Positions 25,501-33,689 of a DNA stretch of 64,000 nucleotides are shown here, one piece after another (positions within the stretch are counted from its first letter, which is position 1; each line of letters opens with the position of its first letter). The stretch covers positions 310,001 to 374,000 of the forward strand of contig NZ_PVZF01000004.1 of assembly GCF_003002055.1 (NCBI RefSeq), in the 5' to 3' direction. The notes under the pieces were generated by a model. That model saw only the letters and a program-made list of their open reading frames with translations. It was not told the DNA's origin and made no database searches. The translations under genes and the position numbers were made by a program. This stretch comes from Kineococcus rhizosphaerae (lineage in GTDB: Bacteria > Actinomycetota > Actinomycetes > Actinomycetales > Kineococcaceae).

Positions 25501-25851
25501 CTAGTGCAGCAGGCGCGTCCAGTTCGCGGGCACGCGACCGGCGGGGCCGGGGGCCGGCTGGTCCTCGGGGTGGTGCAGCGGCGGGGCGAGGTCGGGGCCG
25601 CCCGCGTACGTCTCGTCGGACGCGAAGTCGTAGAACCACTCCTCCCCCGGCTCGTAGCTGCGCACGACGCCGTGACCGGAACTCGCGGCGTGGGCCCGGG
25701 CGTGCTGGCCGGGCGAGGAGTCGCAGCAGCCGACGTGCCCGCACGCGGCGCAACGGCGCAGGTGGAACCACCAGCCCTGCGGCTGCGCCGCGTCGCAGTC
25801 GGCGCAGCCGGGGCCGCTCGGGGCGGCGCTCGGCTCGATCTGGTCCACCAT
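25501..25851 (-). CDS. UBP-type zinc finger protein
   Basis: A 116-residue protein. Cys/His spacing GCADCDAAQ, LRRCAACGHVGCCD, QHARAHAASSGHGVV and EEWFYDFASDETY follows the UBP (BUZ/ZnF-UBP) domain known from eukaryotic deubiquitinases and HDAC6, where it binds free C-termini such as the ubiquitin Gly-Gly tail. Stand-alone bacterial forms are of unknown function. Its ATG overlaps the sensor-kinase stop by one base (TGATG), so it is the third gene of a coupled operon. A role in recognising a protein C-terminus is inference. Confidence 0.92.
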   Translation of the reverse strand: MVDQIEPSAAPSGPGCADCDAAQPQGWWFHLRRCAACGHVGCCDSSPGQHARAHAASSGHGVVRSYEPGEEWFYDFASDETYAGGPDLAPPLHHPEDQPAPGPAGRVPANWTRLLH

Positions 25852-27212
25852 CAGTCCTCCTGGGGTTCTACGGGCAACCACACCCGGAACACGGTGTTCC
25901 CGGGCACGCTGTCGACGCTGAGCCGGCCGCGGTGGCGGTGCACGACGACGCGCCAGGCGATGTCGAGCCCCAGCCCCGTGCCCTGCCCGACGTCCTTGGT
26001 CGTGACGAACGGCTCGAAGATGCGCGGCAGGACCTCGGGCGGGACGCCGGGGCCGTCGTCGGCGACCTCGACGCACACCCCGTCGGCGTCCGGGTGGACC
26101 CGGACGGTCACGGTGCCGCCCTCCTCCCCCAGGGCGTCGAGCGCGTTGTCGAGCAGGTTCGTCCACACCTGGACCAGTTCGCCCGTGTGCCCCAGGACCT
26201 GCGGCACGTCGGCGTACTCGGTGGCGACGCGGGAGTTGCCGACGGCGCGCCCGGCGCCCGCGCCGAGCATCGAGATCGCGGCGTCCAGCAGTTCGCGGAC
26301 GTCGACCCACCGTTCGGGCGCCCGGTCCAGCTGGGCGTAGTTCCCGGCCGAGGCCAGCAGCGCGCTGATCCGCCCCGACGCGGCCGCCGCCTCGGCGACG
26401 AGCGAGCGGACGGCGACGGTCCGCGCGAACCACGTCACGGTGCCGGGATCGGTGGGCAGGTCCGCGGCGGCCAGCCCGTGCTCGACGAGGACGGGGGCGA
26501 GGTCCTCCGGGTCCTCGACGCCCAGCTCGTCGAGGGCGTCGACCAGGGCGTCCTCGGCCTCGTTGCGGCGCAACGGGTCACCAGGAACGACAGCCGACCC
26601 CGCGGCGGGCACCTCGGGCAGCCCGGGGGCCAGCCGCGCCACGGAACCCTCCAGCGAGCGCAGTTCCTCCTGCAGCTGCGCGAGCGTGCGGGCCAGGGCC
26701 GCGGCCGGGTTCCCCAGCTCGTGGGTGAGTCCCGCGGTCAGCGACCCCAGGGCCAGCAGGCGTTCACGTTCGCTGGTGAGCTTCTGGGCCTGCGTCAGCC
26801 CGATGCGGGTGCCCTCGAGCAGGTGCACGGCCATCGGGAACCACTCGCGGACGACCCGCCCGAACGTCGCCGCCGGCAGGACGAAGAACTCCGACGGTTC
26901 CAGGACGCGCAGCGAGGAGGTGTACCCGGCGGGGGCGCCGTCGCCCAGGTACGCCTCCCACGCGCCGGCGTAGACGCCGCGCTGGCGCGTGCGGCCGATC
27001 TCCAGGTCGTCCCCGCCGCCCTGGTGGTGCAGGCTCACGTGCCCGTCGAGCAGCACGTAGAAGCACGTCGCGGCGTCACCCTCGCGGTAGAGCCAGCCGG
27101 GTTCGGCGTGGACCACGTCGCCGCTGTCGGCGAGCTTGCGCACCTGGGCGTCCGACAGCCCCTCGAAGAGGAACAGGGTGCGCAGTTCGTCGGGGGTCAC
27201 GGACGGGCTCAC
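25851..27212 (-). CDS. Sensor histidine kinase with N-terminal cyclic-nucleotide-binding fold
   Basis: A 453-residue soluble kinase starting at GTG 27212, overlapping the upstream stop by four bases. Residues about 8-120 have the cNMP-binding fold (LFLFEGLSDAQVRKLAD, FYVLLDGHVSLH), but the usual phosphate-binding Arg is not evident in its region (AGAWEAYLGDGAPAGYTSSL). The H-box is LTHELGNPAAALARTL with His164, and the ATPase has NLLDNALDAL, VADDGPGVPPE and GTGLGLDIAW. No membrane segment. It probably signals to the receiver domain encoded just upstream. Confidence 0.92.
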   Translation of the reverse strand: MSPSVTPDELRTLFLFEGLSDAQVRKLADSGDVVHAEPGWLYREGDAATCFYVLLDGHVSLHHQGGGDDLEIGRTRQRGVYAGAWEAYLGDGAPAGYTSSLRVLEPSEFFVLPAATFGRVVREWFPMAVHLLEGTRIGLTQAQKLTSERERLLALGSLTAGLTHELGNPAAALARTLAQLQEELRSLEGSVARLAPGLPEVPAAGSAVVPGDPLRRNEAEDALVDALDELGVEDPEDLAPVLVEHGLAAADLPTDPGTVTWFARTVAVRSLVAEAAAASGRISALLASAGNYAQLDRAPERWVDVRELLDAAISMLGAGAGRAVGNSRVATEYADVPQVLGHTGELVQVWTNLLDNALDALGEEGGTVTVRVHPDADGVCVEVADDGPGVPPEVLPRIFEPFVTTKDVGQGTGLGLDIAWRVVVHRHRGRLSVDSVPGNTVFRVWLPVEPQED

Positions 27213-28891
27213 TGCTGCGCGAGGTAGCGGTGGACGAGCATGACGGCCATCGCGCCCTCCCCCACGGCGGAGGCGACCCGCTTGACCGAGTCCGCGCGGG
27301 CGTCCCCGGCGACGAACACCCCGGGCATCGACGTCTCCAGGTGGTAGGGGTCGCGCGCGGGCGTCCACCCCGGCGGCCGCTCGCCGTCGACGACGAGGTC
27401 GGGACCGGCCAGGACGAAGCCGTGGTCGTCGCGGCGCACGGACCCGTCGAGCCACGCCGTGCGGGGGGCGGCGCCGATGAACACGAAGACGTGGTGGGCG
27501 TCCACCGTGGTCTCCAGACCGGACTCCTTGTCCCGCAGCGTGATGCACTCCAGCCGGTCGGAACCGCGCGCCGCGGTCACCTCGGTGCACAGGCGCACGC
27601 GGATGTTCGGCAGGGCGGCGATCTGGTCGACGAGGTACGCCGACATCGAGGCTTCCAGCGAGGTGCCCCGCACCAGCATCGTGACGGTGCGCGCGGACCG
27701 CGCGAGGTTCACGGCCGACTGCCCGGCGGAGTTCGCGGCCCCGACGACGAACACGTCCTCGTCGGCGCAGGCGGAGACCTCGCTGAGGGCGGCGCCGTAG
27801 TAGACGCCGCGGCCCGTGAACTCGGCCAGGCCCGGCCCCTCCAGCGTGCGGTAGGAGACGCCCGTGGCCAGCAGCACGGTGTGCGCGGCGACGCTGGTCC
27901 CGTCGGAGAACCGGACGACCCGCGCGCCCCCGGCGGCCTCCAGCCCCGTCACCGTGCGCGCGGTGAGCGTCTCGGCGCCGAACTTGGCGACCTGGCGCCG
28001 GGCCCGGTCGGCCAGCTGCGCCCCGGACAGCCCGTCGGGGAACCCCAGGTAGTTCTCGATGCGCGAGCTCTGGCCCGCTTGCCCGCCCGTCGCGTGCTGC
28101 TCGACCAGGACGGTCCGCAGCCCCTCCGAGGCGCCGTAGACCGCGGCGCCGAGCCCGGCCGGGCCGCCGCCGACGATGGTGAGGTCGTAGAACTCCCGCT
28201 GCGGGCGCGTCCTGAGCCCGACGTGGTCGGCGAGCGTGACGTCGTCGGGGTCGACGAGCACCTCCGGGCAGGCCCCGTCGACCGGGGCCAGGACGACGGG
28301 CAGCTGCGTGGACCCCGCGGCGCTCAGCAGGCGGTCGGCCTCGGGCTGCCCGGCGAGCAACCAGCGGTAGGGGACCTCGTTGCGGGCCAGGAAGTCGCGC
28401 ACCGCGAACGAGCGCGCCGACCACCGGTCCCCGATGACGACGACCTCGTCCGGCGCACGGACCGGTTCGGCGTTCCAGCGTTCGAGGAGGCCGTCGAGGA
28501 CGGGGTAGAGCTTCTCCTCCGGCGGGTTCCAGGGTTTGAGGAGGTAGTGGTCGAGGTCGACGTCGTTGATGGCGCGGATCGCGGCGGACGTGTCGGCGTA
28601 GGCCGTCAGCAGGACCCGGCGCGCGGACGGGAACAGGTCCATCGCGGCCTCGAGGAGCTCGACCCCGTCCATCTGCGGCATGCGGTAGTCGGCGAGGACG
28701 GCCGCGACGGCCTCCCCGCGCAGCTTCACCTCGCGCAGCGCCCCCAGGGCGTCCGGACCGGACTCGGCGCGCAGGACGCGGTAGTCCTTGCCGTAGCGGC
28801 GACGCAGGTCCCGGGCCACAGCACGGGACACGGCCGGGTCGTCGTCGACCGTCAGCAGGACCGGTCGCTGTTCCTCACCTGGAGCCGCCAC
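27209..28891 (-). CDS. Response receiver fused to thioredoxin-reductase-like flavoprotein
   Basis: A 560-residue three-part protein. Residues 10-135 are a receiver with acidic DDD (16-18), phospho-acceptor Asp68 (ADYRMPQMDG), Thr96 and Lys119 (LLKPW). Residues about 145-230 resemble a glutaredoxin/thioredoxin fold (SFAVRDFLARNEVPYRWL) without CxxC. The rest is an FAD/NAD(P)H oxidoreductase (YDLTIVGGGPAGLGAAVYG, FVVGAANSAGQSAVNLA, GVFVAGDARADSVKR). Where TrxB has CATC, this reads YGAALSE, so the redox dithiol is missing. First gene of the operon; phosphorylation may gate the flavoenzyme (inference). Confidence 0.9.
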   Translation of the reverse strand: MAAPGEEQRPVLLTVDDDPAVSRAVARDLRRRYGKDYRVLRAESGPDALGALREVKLRGEAVAAVLADYRMPQMDGVELLEAAMDLFPSARRVLLTAYADTSAAIRAINDVDLDHYLLKPWNPPEEKLYPVLDGLLERWNAEPVRAPDEVVVIGDRWSARSFAVRDFLARNEVPYRWLLAGQPEADRLLSAAGSTQLPVVLAPVDGACPEVLVDPDDVTLADHVGLRTRPQREFYDLTIVGGGPAGLGAAVYGASEGLRTVLVEQHATGGQAGQSSRIENYLGFPDGLSGAQLADRARRQVAKFGAETLTARTVTGLEAAGGARVVRFSDGTSVAAHTVLLATGVSYRTLEGPGLAEFTGRGVYYGAALSEVSACADEDVFVVGAANSAGQSAVNLARSARTVTMLVRGTSLEASMSAYLVDQIAALPNIRVRLCTEVTAARGSDRLECITLRDKESGLETTVDAHHVFVFIGAAPRTAWLDGSVRRDDHGFVLAGPDLVVDGERPPGWTPARDPYHLETSMPGVFVAGDARADSVKRVASAVGEGAMAVMLVHRYLAQQ

Positions 28892-28941
28892 AGGTCGGAC
28901 GGTAAGCGGTCACGGCCCGCCCCGGCCAGACCCTGCCGGGG

Positions 28942-29244
28942 TCAGGTTCGGGCGGCGGGTCGGGCGGGGGCACCCGCGCGCCACGCGGTGACGGCCGCGA
29001 CGACGAGCAGGGCGCCCCACGCGGGCGCGGTGAACCGCCACGCCCCCGGCAGCACGGTGAGGACCACGAGCGTCACCATCGCGGCTGCGAGGCCCACGGC
29101 GGACGCGGTGCGGCCCAGGTACGCGTGCCCGAACCCCGGCCACAGCACCGACAGCGCGGCCGCGGCGAGCGGTCTGCGCGGCACCCGGACGCTGACCCGC
29201 CCGGTCTCGAGGACCTCGAGGTCCTCCCACTTCACGACGGTCAC
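28942..29244 (-). CDS. Small membrane protein (100 aa)
   Basis: Start GTG 29244 follows a GGGGGG site. The hydrophilic N-terminus (VVKWEDLEVLETGRVSVRVP) is followed by two or three hydrophobic segments (LAAAALSVLWPGFGHAYLG, GLAAAMVTLVVLTVLPG, GALLVVAAVTAW). The WPGFGHAYLGR motif recalls TM2-like or PGxGQxYLG proteins. Function unknown. A longer frame begins at 29358, but the upstream residues are not protein-like. Confidence 0.72.
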   Translation of the reverse strand: MTVVKWEDLEVLETGRVSVRVPRRPLAAAALSVLWPGFGHAYLGRTASAVGLAAAMVTLVVLTVLPGAWRFTAPAWGALLVVAAVTAWRAGAPARPAART

Positions 29245-29393
29245 GTCACAGCCCCCCGGCTCGTCCGACCAGTGTCCGGCGCCCCCGCGCCAGGGGGCAG
29301 TCTGCCGCCACGGGAGGGTCGTCGGTGACCATTCGCCCCGTCCCGAGCATGTCGTCACCCAGCGTTCACCCGCCCCGACTCCCCGTGCCCGAC

Positions 29394-29462
29394 TCCCGCG
29401 CGAGGCACACCTCGAGCCCTCAGGAGGCGCTCTCGCGGGCGCGAGGTGTGCCTCGCGCGGGA
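29394..29462. repeat. Dispersed inverted repeat, AGGCACACCT family, copy 2
   Basis: Arms of 26 bp with one mismatch (29394-29419 and 29437-29462) around a 17-bp loop containing GGCGCTCTCGC. The loop holds the stop codon of the broken AraC-type gene, and the right arm encodes its last residues. Confidence 0.88.
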
Positions 29463-30090
29463 GCGGGCAGGGCGGGAGCGGGCGGGGCGCCGGCGCGGAA
29501 CGAGCGGCGGTGGGCGGCGGGACCGACGCCGCGGCGGGCGGTGAACTGGCGGCGCAGCGCGTCCGCGGTCCCCATCCCGCACCGCTGGGCGACGGCGTCG
29601 ACCGTCAGGTCGGTGCGCTCGAGCAGCTCCTCGGCCCGGCGCAGCCGCTCGGCCACCAGCCACCGGTGCGGCGTCGTGCCCGTCGCGGCGCGGAACCGGC
29701 GCGCGAACGTCCGGGGCGACAGCAGCGCCCGACGGGCCAGCTCCTCGACGGGCAGGTCCTGCTCGAGGTGCCCGCGCGCCCAGTCCAGCACCGCGGCGAG
29801 GTCGTCGCCGGCCGCCGGGACGGGGTGGTCGACGAACTGCGCCTGCCCGCCCTCACGGTGGGCCGCCGTCACCGTGCGCCGGGCCAGCGCGTTCGCGACC
29901 GCCGCCCCGCGGTCGCGGCGCACGACGTGCAGGCACGCGTCCAGCCCGGCCGCGGGCCGCAGAGCAGGAACCCGGTGGCGGCGAACCCCTCGTCGGAGCG
30001 GTCGAGGCCGAAGACCTGGGCGGCGATCCCGAGTTCGAAGGCGGCGACGCGCTCACCGACGAGGGCCGCGACGACGTGCGCTGGACGCAT
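29420..30090 (-). pseudogene. GlxA-type AraC family regulator, broken by internal deletion
   Basis: The N-terminus from ATG 30090 ([20 protein letters not shown], then FLLCGPRPG) is the start of a DJ-1/PfpI-like domain. In another frame the sequence resumes with [20 protein letters not shown], which in GlxA-type regulators comes about 110-120 residues later, then two AraC helix-turn-helices ([40 protein letters not shown]). Most of the DJ-1 domain is thus deleted and the frame shifted. The join is near 29950-29965 at GCGGCCCGCGGCC, a direct repeat of GCGGCC. A GTG-started C-terminal fragment could still be expressed as a short AraC protein. Confidence 0.78.
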
Positions 30091-30171
30091 GCGGACAGGG
30101 TGGCAGGAACGTCGGGTCCCACGACAGTCCTGCCACTGGTCCCGCACCCTGCGGCGGCCCACCCTCGACGG

Positions 30172-31017
30172 GTGCTGACGATCCCCGCGACCTCCTCGAT
30201 CCTCGTCCCGGCCCCGCTCACGGGGGCCCAGCGGTGGGCCGGTGCGCCCTCGGCGGCGCTCGACCACGACGGTTCGCTCGTCCTCGCGCACCGCGAGCGC
30301 GCCGGGTCCGACGCGATGGTCCTGTCCCGTTCCGACGACGGCGGCGCCACCGTCCGCGAGGTCGCGCGGTTCGGGCCCGAGGTCGCCGGGGCGGCGATGC
30401 TGGAACGTCCCGCCCTGGTGCGCGACGACGACGGGTGGTGGCTGTTCGCCGGGTTCGCGAGCCCGGACAGCCCGCACTGGTGGGTGGGCCTCCTGCGCGC
30501 GCCGCGGTTGGAGGACCTGGCCCGGGCCACCGTCGTCCCCGTCCTGCCCGGGGACGCGACCGTGGGGTTCAAGGACCCCGTCGTGCACCGCGCCGCCGAC
30601 GGCTCGTGGCGGCTGTGGGTCTGCGCCCACGACCTGTCCGAGCCCGGCCAGGAGGACCGCATGTCCACGCTGTCCTGCACCAGCTCCGACGGGACCTCCT
30701 GGTCCGAGCCGACGACGGTGCTGACGGGCCGGCCGGGGACGTGGGACGCGCGCGGGGCCCGCGTCAGCGCCGTCGTCGACGGGTTCCTCGCCTACGACGG
30801 ACGGGCCAGCGCGGCGGAGAACTGGTTCGAGCGCACCGGCTGGGCCACCCTCGACGGCCACCGCGTCCCGGACGCCCCCGTCACCGACGTCCGCTACCTC
30901 GACGTCCTCGACCTGCCCGACGGGTCACGTCGGCTGTTCTTCGAGGCCCGGACCCCCACCGGCGACCACGAGCTGCGCACGGCCCTCACCCCCGCCGGAA
31001 GCGGGTGCAGTGCGTGA
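30172..31017 (+). CDS. Glycosidase-like five-bladed propeller protein
   Basis: A 281-residue protein from GTG 30172. Repeating blade-like segments [57 protein letters not shown] and [19 protein letters not shown] suggest the beta-propeller of GH43/GH32-type proteins. The acidic residue in FKDPVV fits a catalytic or substrate site. No signal peptide is seen. Substrate unknown. The last 32 bases overlap the end of the opposing methyltransferase gene. Confidence 0.72.
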   Translation: MLTIPATSSILVPAPLTGAQRWAGAPSAALDHDGSLVLAHRERAGSDAMVLSRSDDGGATVREVARFGPEVAGAAMLERPALVRDDDGWWLFAGFASPDSPHWWVGLLRAPRLEDLARATVVPVLPGDATVGFKDPVVHRAADGSWRLWVCAHDLSEPGQEDRMSTLSCTSSDGTSWSEPTTVLTGRPGTWDARGARVSAVVDGFLAYDGRASAAENWFERTGWATLDGHRVPDAPVTDVRYLDVLDLPDGSRRLFFEARTPTGDHELRTALTPAGSGCSA

Positions 31018-31720
31018 GGTACGGGACGCGGACCTCCTCGCCGGGCGCGAACTCCTCGTCCAGGACCCGGCCGACCTCGGCGAGCAGGTCCGCCCGCTCG
31101 TGGTCCGCCAGCACGATGACGTAGCTGCGGGAGGCGACGAGGTCCAGGATCCCGGCCCGGTCGGTGACGTGCTCGAACCGCGTCGTGAACGTCTCGCCGC
31201 CGGTGAACGGGGCCCCTACGTTCGCGGCGCTGGACCGCATCTCGTGCTCGCTCCCCTGCTGCGCGATCGCCCACACCCGGCCCACCCACGGCACCGACTC
31301 GTCCCGCACGTTCCACACCAGGCCCAGCGTCCCGCCGGGCCGCAGGACCCGCGCCACCTCCGGGACGGCCCGGGCGGGGTCGACCCAGTGCCACGCCTGC
31401 GCGACGACGACCGCGTCCACGCAGGCGTCCGGCAGCCCCGTGGCCTCCGCCGACCCCTCGTGCGCCTCGACGTCGAGCGTGCTGCGCAGTTCCGCGAGCA
31501 TCTGCGGCGACGGTTCGACGGCGACGACGTCCAGACCCCGCGCGACCAGCGACGCCGTGAACTTCCCCGTCCCCGCCCCCAGGTCCAGGACCCGCCGGGC
31601 GCCGGCGACCAGGAAGTCGACCGCGTCGTCGGGGTACCCGGGGCGGGCGCGGGCGTACTCGCCCGCGGCGGCCCCGAAGGAGCGGGCGTGGGCGGCGAGG
31701 TCGTACCCGGGAGACTCCAC
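30986..31720 (-). CDS. Class I SAM-dependent methyltransferase
   Basis: A 244-residue protein from GTG 31720, preceded by GGGGAGG. The SAM-binding motif I is [19 protein letters not shown], motif [13 protein letters not shown], followed by [20 protein letters not shown] and [19 protein letters not shown]. This is the UbiE/methyltransf_11 pattern. The substrate is not predictable. The upstream region towards the divergent ABC-F gene holds the largest 21-bp repeat array. Confidence 0.92.
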   Translation of the reverse strand: MESPGYDLAAHARSFGAAAGEYARARPGYPDDAVDFLVAGARRVLDLGAGTGKFTASLVARGLDVVAVEPSPQMLAELRSTLDVEAHEGSAEATGLPDACVDAVVVAQAWHWVDPARAVPEVARVLRPGGTLGLVWNVRDESVPWVGRVWAIAQQGSEHEMRSSAANVGAPFTGGETFTTRFEHVTDRAGILDLVASRSYVIVLADHERADLLAEVGRVLDEEFAPGEEVRVPYLTHCTRFRRG

Positions 31721-31737
31721 CCCCGCATCCTCCCCCC

Positions 31738-32002
31738 GCGATCGAGGAACTTCTCCCCGCGATCGAGGAGGGTGCCGCCACGGACGGTGCGCGGTTCCTC
31801 GATCGCGGTGGTGGAGTCCTTGATCGCGGGGAGGGAGTCCTTGATCGCGGGGAGGGAGTCCTTGATCGCGGGGAGGGAGTCCTTGATCGCGGGGAGGGAG
31901 TCCTTGATCGCGGGGAGGGAGTCCTTGATCGCGGGGAGGGAGTCCTTGATCGCGGGGAGGGAGTCCTTGATCGCGGGGAGGGAGTCCTTGATCGCCGTGG
32001 TT
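31738..32002. repeat. 21-bp-period bipolar repeat array 1
   Basis: Two left-oriented units beginning GCGATCGAGGA (31738-31758, 31759-31779), a 13-bp spacer (31780-31792), one variant reverse unit (31793-31813), eight identical reverse units (31814-31981, each with GAGTCCTTGATCGCGGGG), and a final variant (31982-32002). All units are exactly 21 bp. CCGCGATCGAGGAAC (31736-31750) pairs perfectly with 31794-31808. It fills the gap between the divergent methyltransferase and ABC-F genes. Although 21 bp keeps frame, there is no reason to think it is translated. Confidence 0.95.
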
Positions 32003-32035
32003 TGGGGGGCGGCGACGACCGGCGAGAATGGGGCC

Positions 32036-33670
32036 GTGAGTGCCACCCTCGTCGCCAAGGACCTCAGCGCCGCCCACGGGACGCGCGCGCTGTTCTCCGG
32101 TCTGGACCTCGTCGTCGCCCCCGGGGACGTCGTCGGTCTCGTCGGGGCGAACGGGGCCGGCAAGTCCACGCTGCTCAAGCTCCTGGCCGGGCTCGACCGG
32201 CCCGAGACAGGGACCGTCACCCTGTCCCCGCCGACCGCGACCGTCGGGTACCTGCCGCAGGAACCGGACCGCCGGCCCGGGGAGACGGTGGCGCAGTTCC
32301 TGGGCCGGCGCACGGGCGTCACCGCCGCGCAGGAGGAGATGGACGCCGCCGCCACGGCCCTGGGCGAGGGCGCGGCCGGAGCCGACGACCGGTACGCCGA
32401 CGCCCTCGACCGCTGGCTGAACCTCGGCGGCGCCGACCTCGACGAACGCCGCGACGAGGCCCTGGCCGACGTCGGGTTCACCCCCTCCCCCGACGCCCTG
32501 ATGACGTCGCTGTCCGGTGGCCAGGCCGCGCGCGCCGGGCTCGCCGCGCTGCTGCTGTCGCGCTACGACGTGTTCCTGCTCGACGAACCCACCAACGACC
32601 TCGACCTCGACGGCCTGGCCCGCCTGGAACGGTTCGTCACCGAGCTGCGCTCGCCCGCCGTCGTCGTCAGCCACGACCGCGAGTTCCTCACCCGGACCGT
32701 CGACCGCGTCGTCGAGCTCGACCTGGCCCAGCAGGTCGTGCGGGTCGTCGGCGGCGGGTACGAGGCGTTCCTGTCCGAGCGCGACGTCCAGCGCCGGCAC
32801 GCGCGGGAGGCGTACGACGAGTACGCCGAGACGAAGTCCGGGCTGGAGGCCCGCGCCCGGATGCAGCGCGGGTGGATGGCGCAGGGCGTGCGCAACGCCG
32901 TCCGCAAGGGCGACCCCGACAAGAACATCCGCGCCAAGATGCGCGAGGGCAGCGAGAAGCAGGCCGCCAAGGCCAAGCAGACGGACCGGATGATCGAGCG
33001 GCTGGAGGTCGTCGAGGAACCCCGCAAGGAGTGGAAGCTGCAGATGTCGATCGCGGCCGCCCCCCGCTCGGGGTCGGTCGTGGCGACGCTGCGCGAGGCC
33101 GTCGTGCACCGCGGGTCGTTCACGCTGGGGCCCGTGACGCTGTCGATCGACGCGGGCGACCGGGTCGCGGTGACGGGACCGAACGGGGCCGGGAAGTCGA
33201 CGCTGCTGAACCTGCTGCTGGGGCGGGTGACCCCCGACAGCGGCACCGTCCTCGGCGGGTCGAGCGTGCGGGTGGGGGAGATCGACCAGGCCCGCGGCGC
33301 GTTCGGCGACGACCGGACGCTGGCCCGCGCGTTCGGCGACGAGGTCCCCGACACCCCCGACGCCGAGGTGCGGACCCTGCTGGCGAAGTTCGGTCTCGGC
33401 GCCCACCACGTGAGCCGCAGCGCGGCGAGCCTGTCCCCCGGGGAACGGACCCGCGCGGCCCTGGCGCTGCTGCAGGCGCGCGGGGTGAACCTGCTCGTGC
33501 TCGACGAACCGACCAACCACCTCGACCTGCCCGCGATCGAGCAGCTCGAGGAGGCGCTCGCGAGCTACGACGGGACGCTGCTGCTGGTCAGCCACGACCG
33601 GCGGTTGCTGGAGGCCGTCGAGGTGACGCGGCGGCTGGTCGTCGAGGACGGGCGGGTCCGCGAACTCTGA
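32036..33670 (+). CDS. ABC-F family ATP-binding protein
   Basis: A 544-residue soluble protein with two ATPase domains: Walker A GANGAGKSTLLKLLAG and GPNGAGKSTLLNLLLG, signatures SLSGGQAARAGL and SLSPGERTRAAL, Walker B VFLLDEPTNDLD and LLVLDEPTNHLD. A charged linker (KQAAKAKQTDRMIERLEVVE) separates them. No membrane domain. ABC-F proteins act on ribosomes and some confer antibiotic resistance; which subfamily this is cannot be told. GTG 32036 is six bases after GAGAAT, so it is possibly leaderless. The open frame runs upstream through the repeat array, which I do not count as coding. Confidence 0.93.
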   Translation: MSATLVAKDLSAAHGTRALFSGLDLVVAPGDVVGLVGANGAGKSTLLKLLAGLDRPETGTVTLSPPTATVGYLPQEPDRRPGETVAQFLGRRTGVTAAQEEMDAAATALGEGAAGADDRYADALDRWLNLGGADLDERRDEALADVGFTPSPDALMTSLSGGQAARAGLAALLLSRYDVFLLDEPTNDLDLDGLARLERFVTELRSPAVVVSHDREFLTRTVDRVVELDLAQQVVRVVGGGYEAFLSERDVQRRHAREAYDEYAETKSGLEARARMQRGWMAQGVRNAVRKGDPDKNIRAKMREGSEKQAAKAKQTDRMIERLEVVEEPRKEWKLQMSIAAAPRSGSVVATLREAVVHRGSFTLGPVTLSIDAGDRVAVTGPNGAGKSTLLNLLLGRVTPDSGTVLGGSSVRVGEIDQARGAFGDDRTLARAFGDEVPDTPDAEVRTLLAKFGLGAHHVSRSAASLSPGERTRAALALLQARGVNLLVLDEPTNHLDLPAIEQLEEALASYDGTLLLVSHDRRLLEAVEVTRRLVVEDGRVREL

Positions 33671-33689
33671 GGCGTTTCCCGCTCCCGGG

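Noticed and set aside
31814-32002. Array 1 as a CRISPR array or as an N-terminal extension of the ABC-F protein
   Set aside because: Units are contiguous with no variable spacers and no cas genes are near. The frame is open only because 21 is a multiple of three; the ABC-F protein starts properly at GTG 32036.
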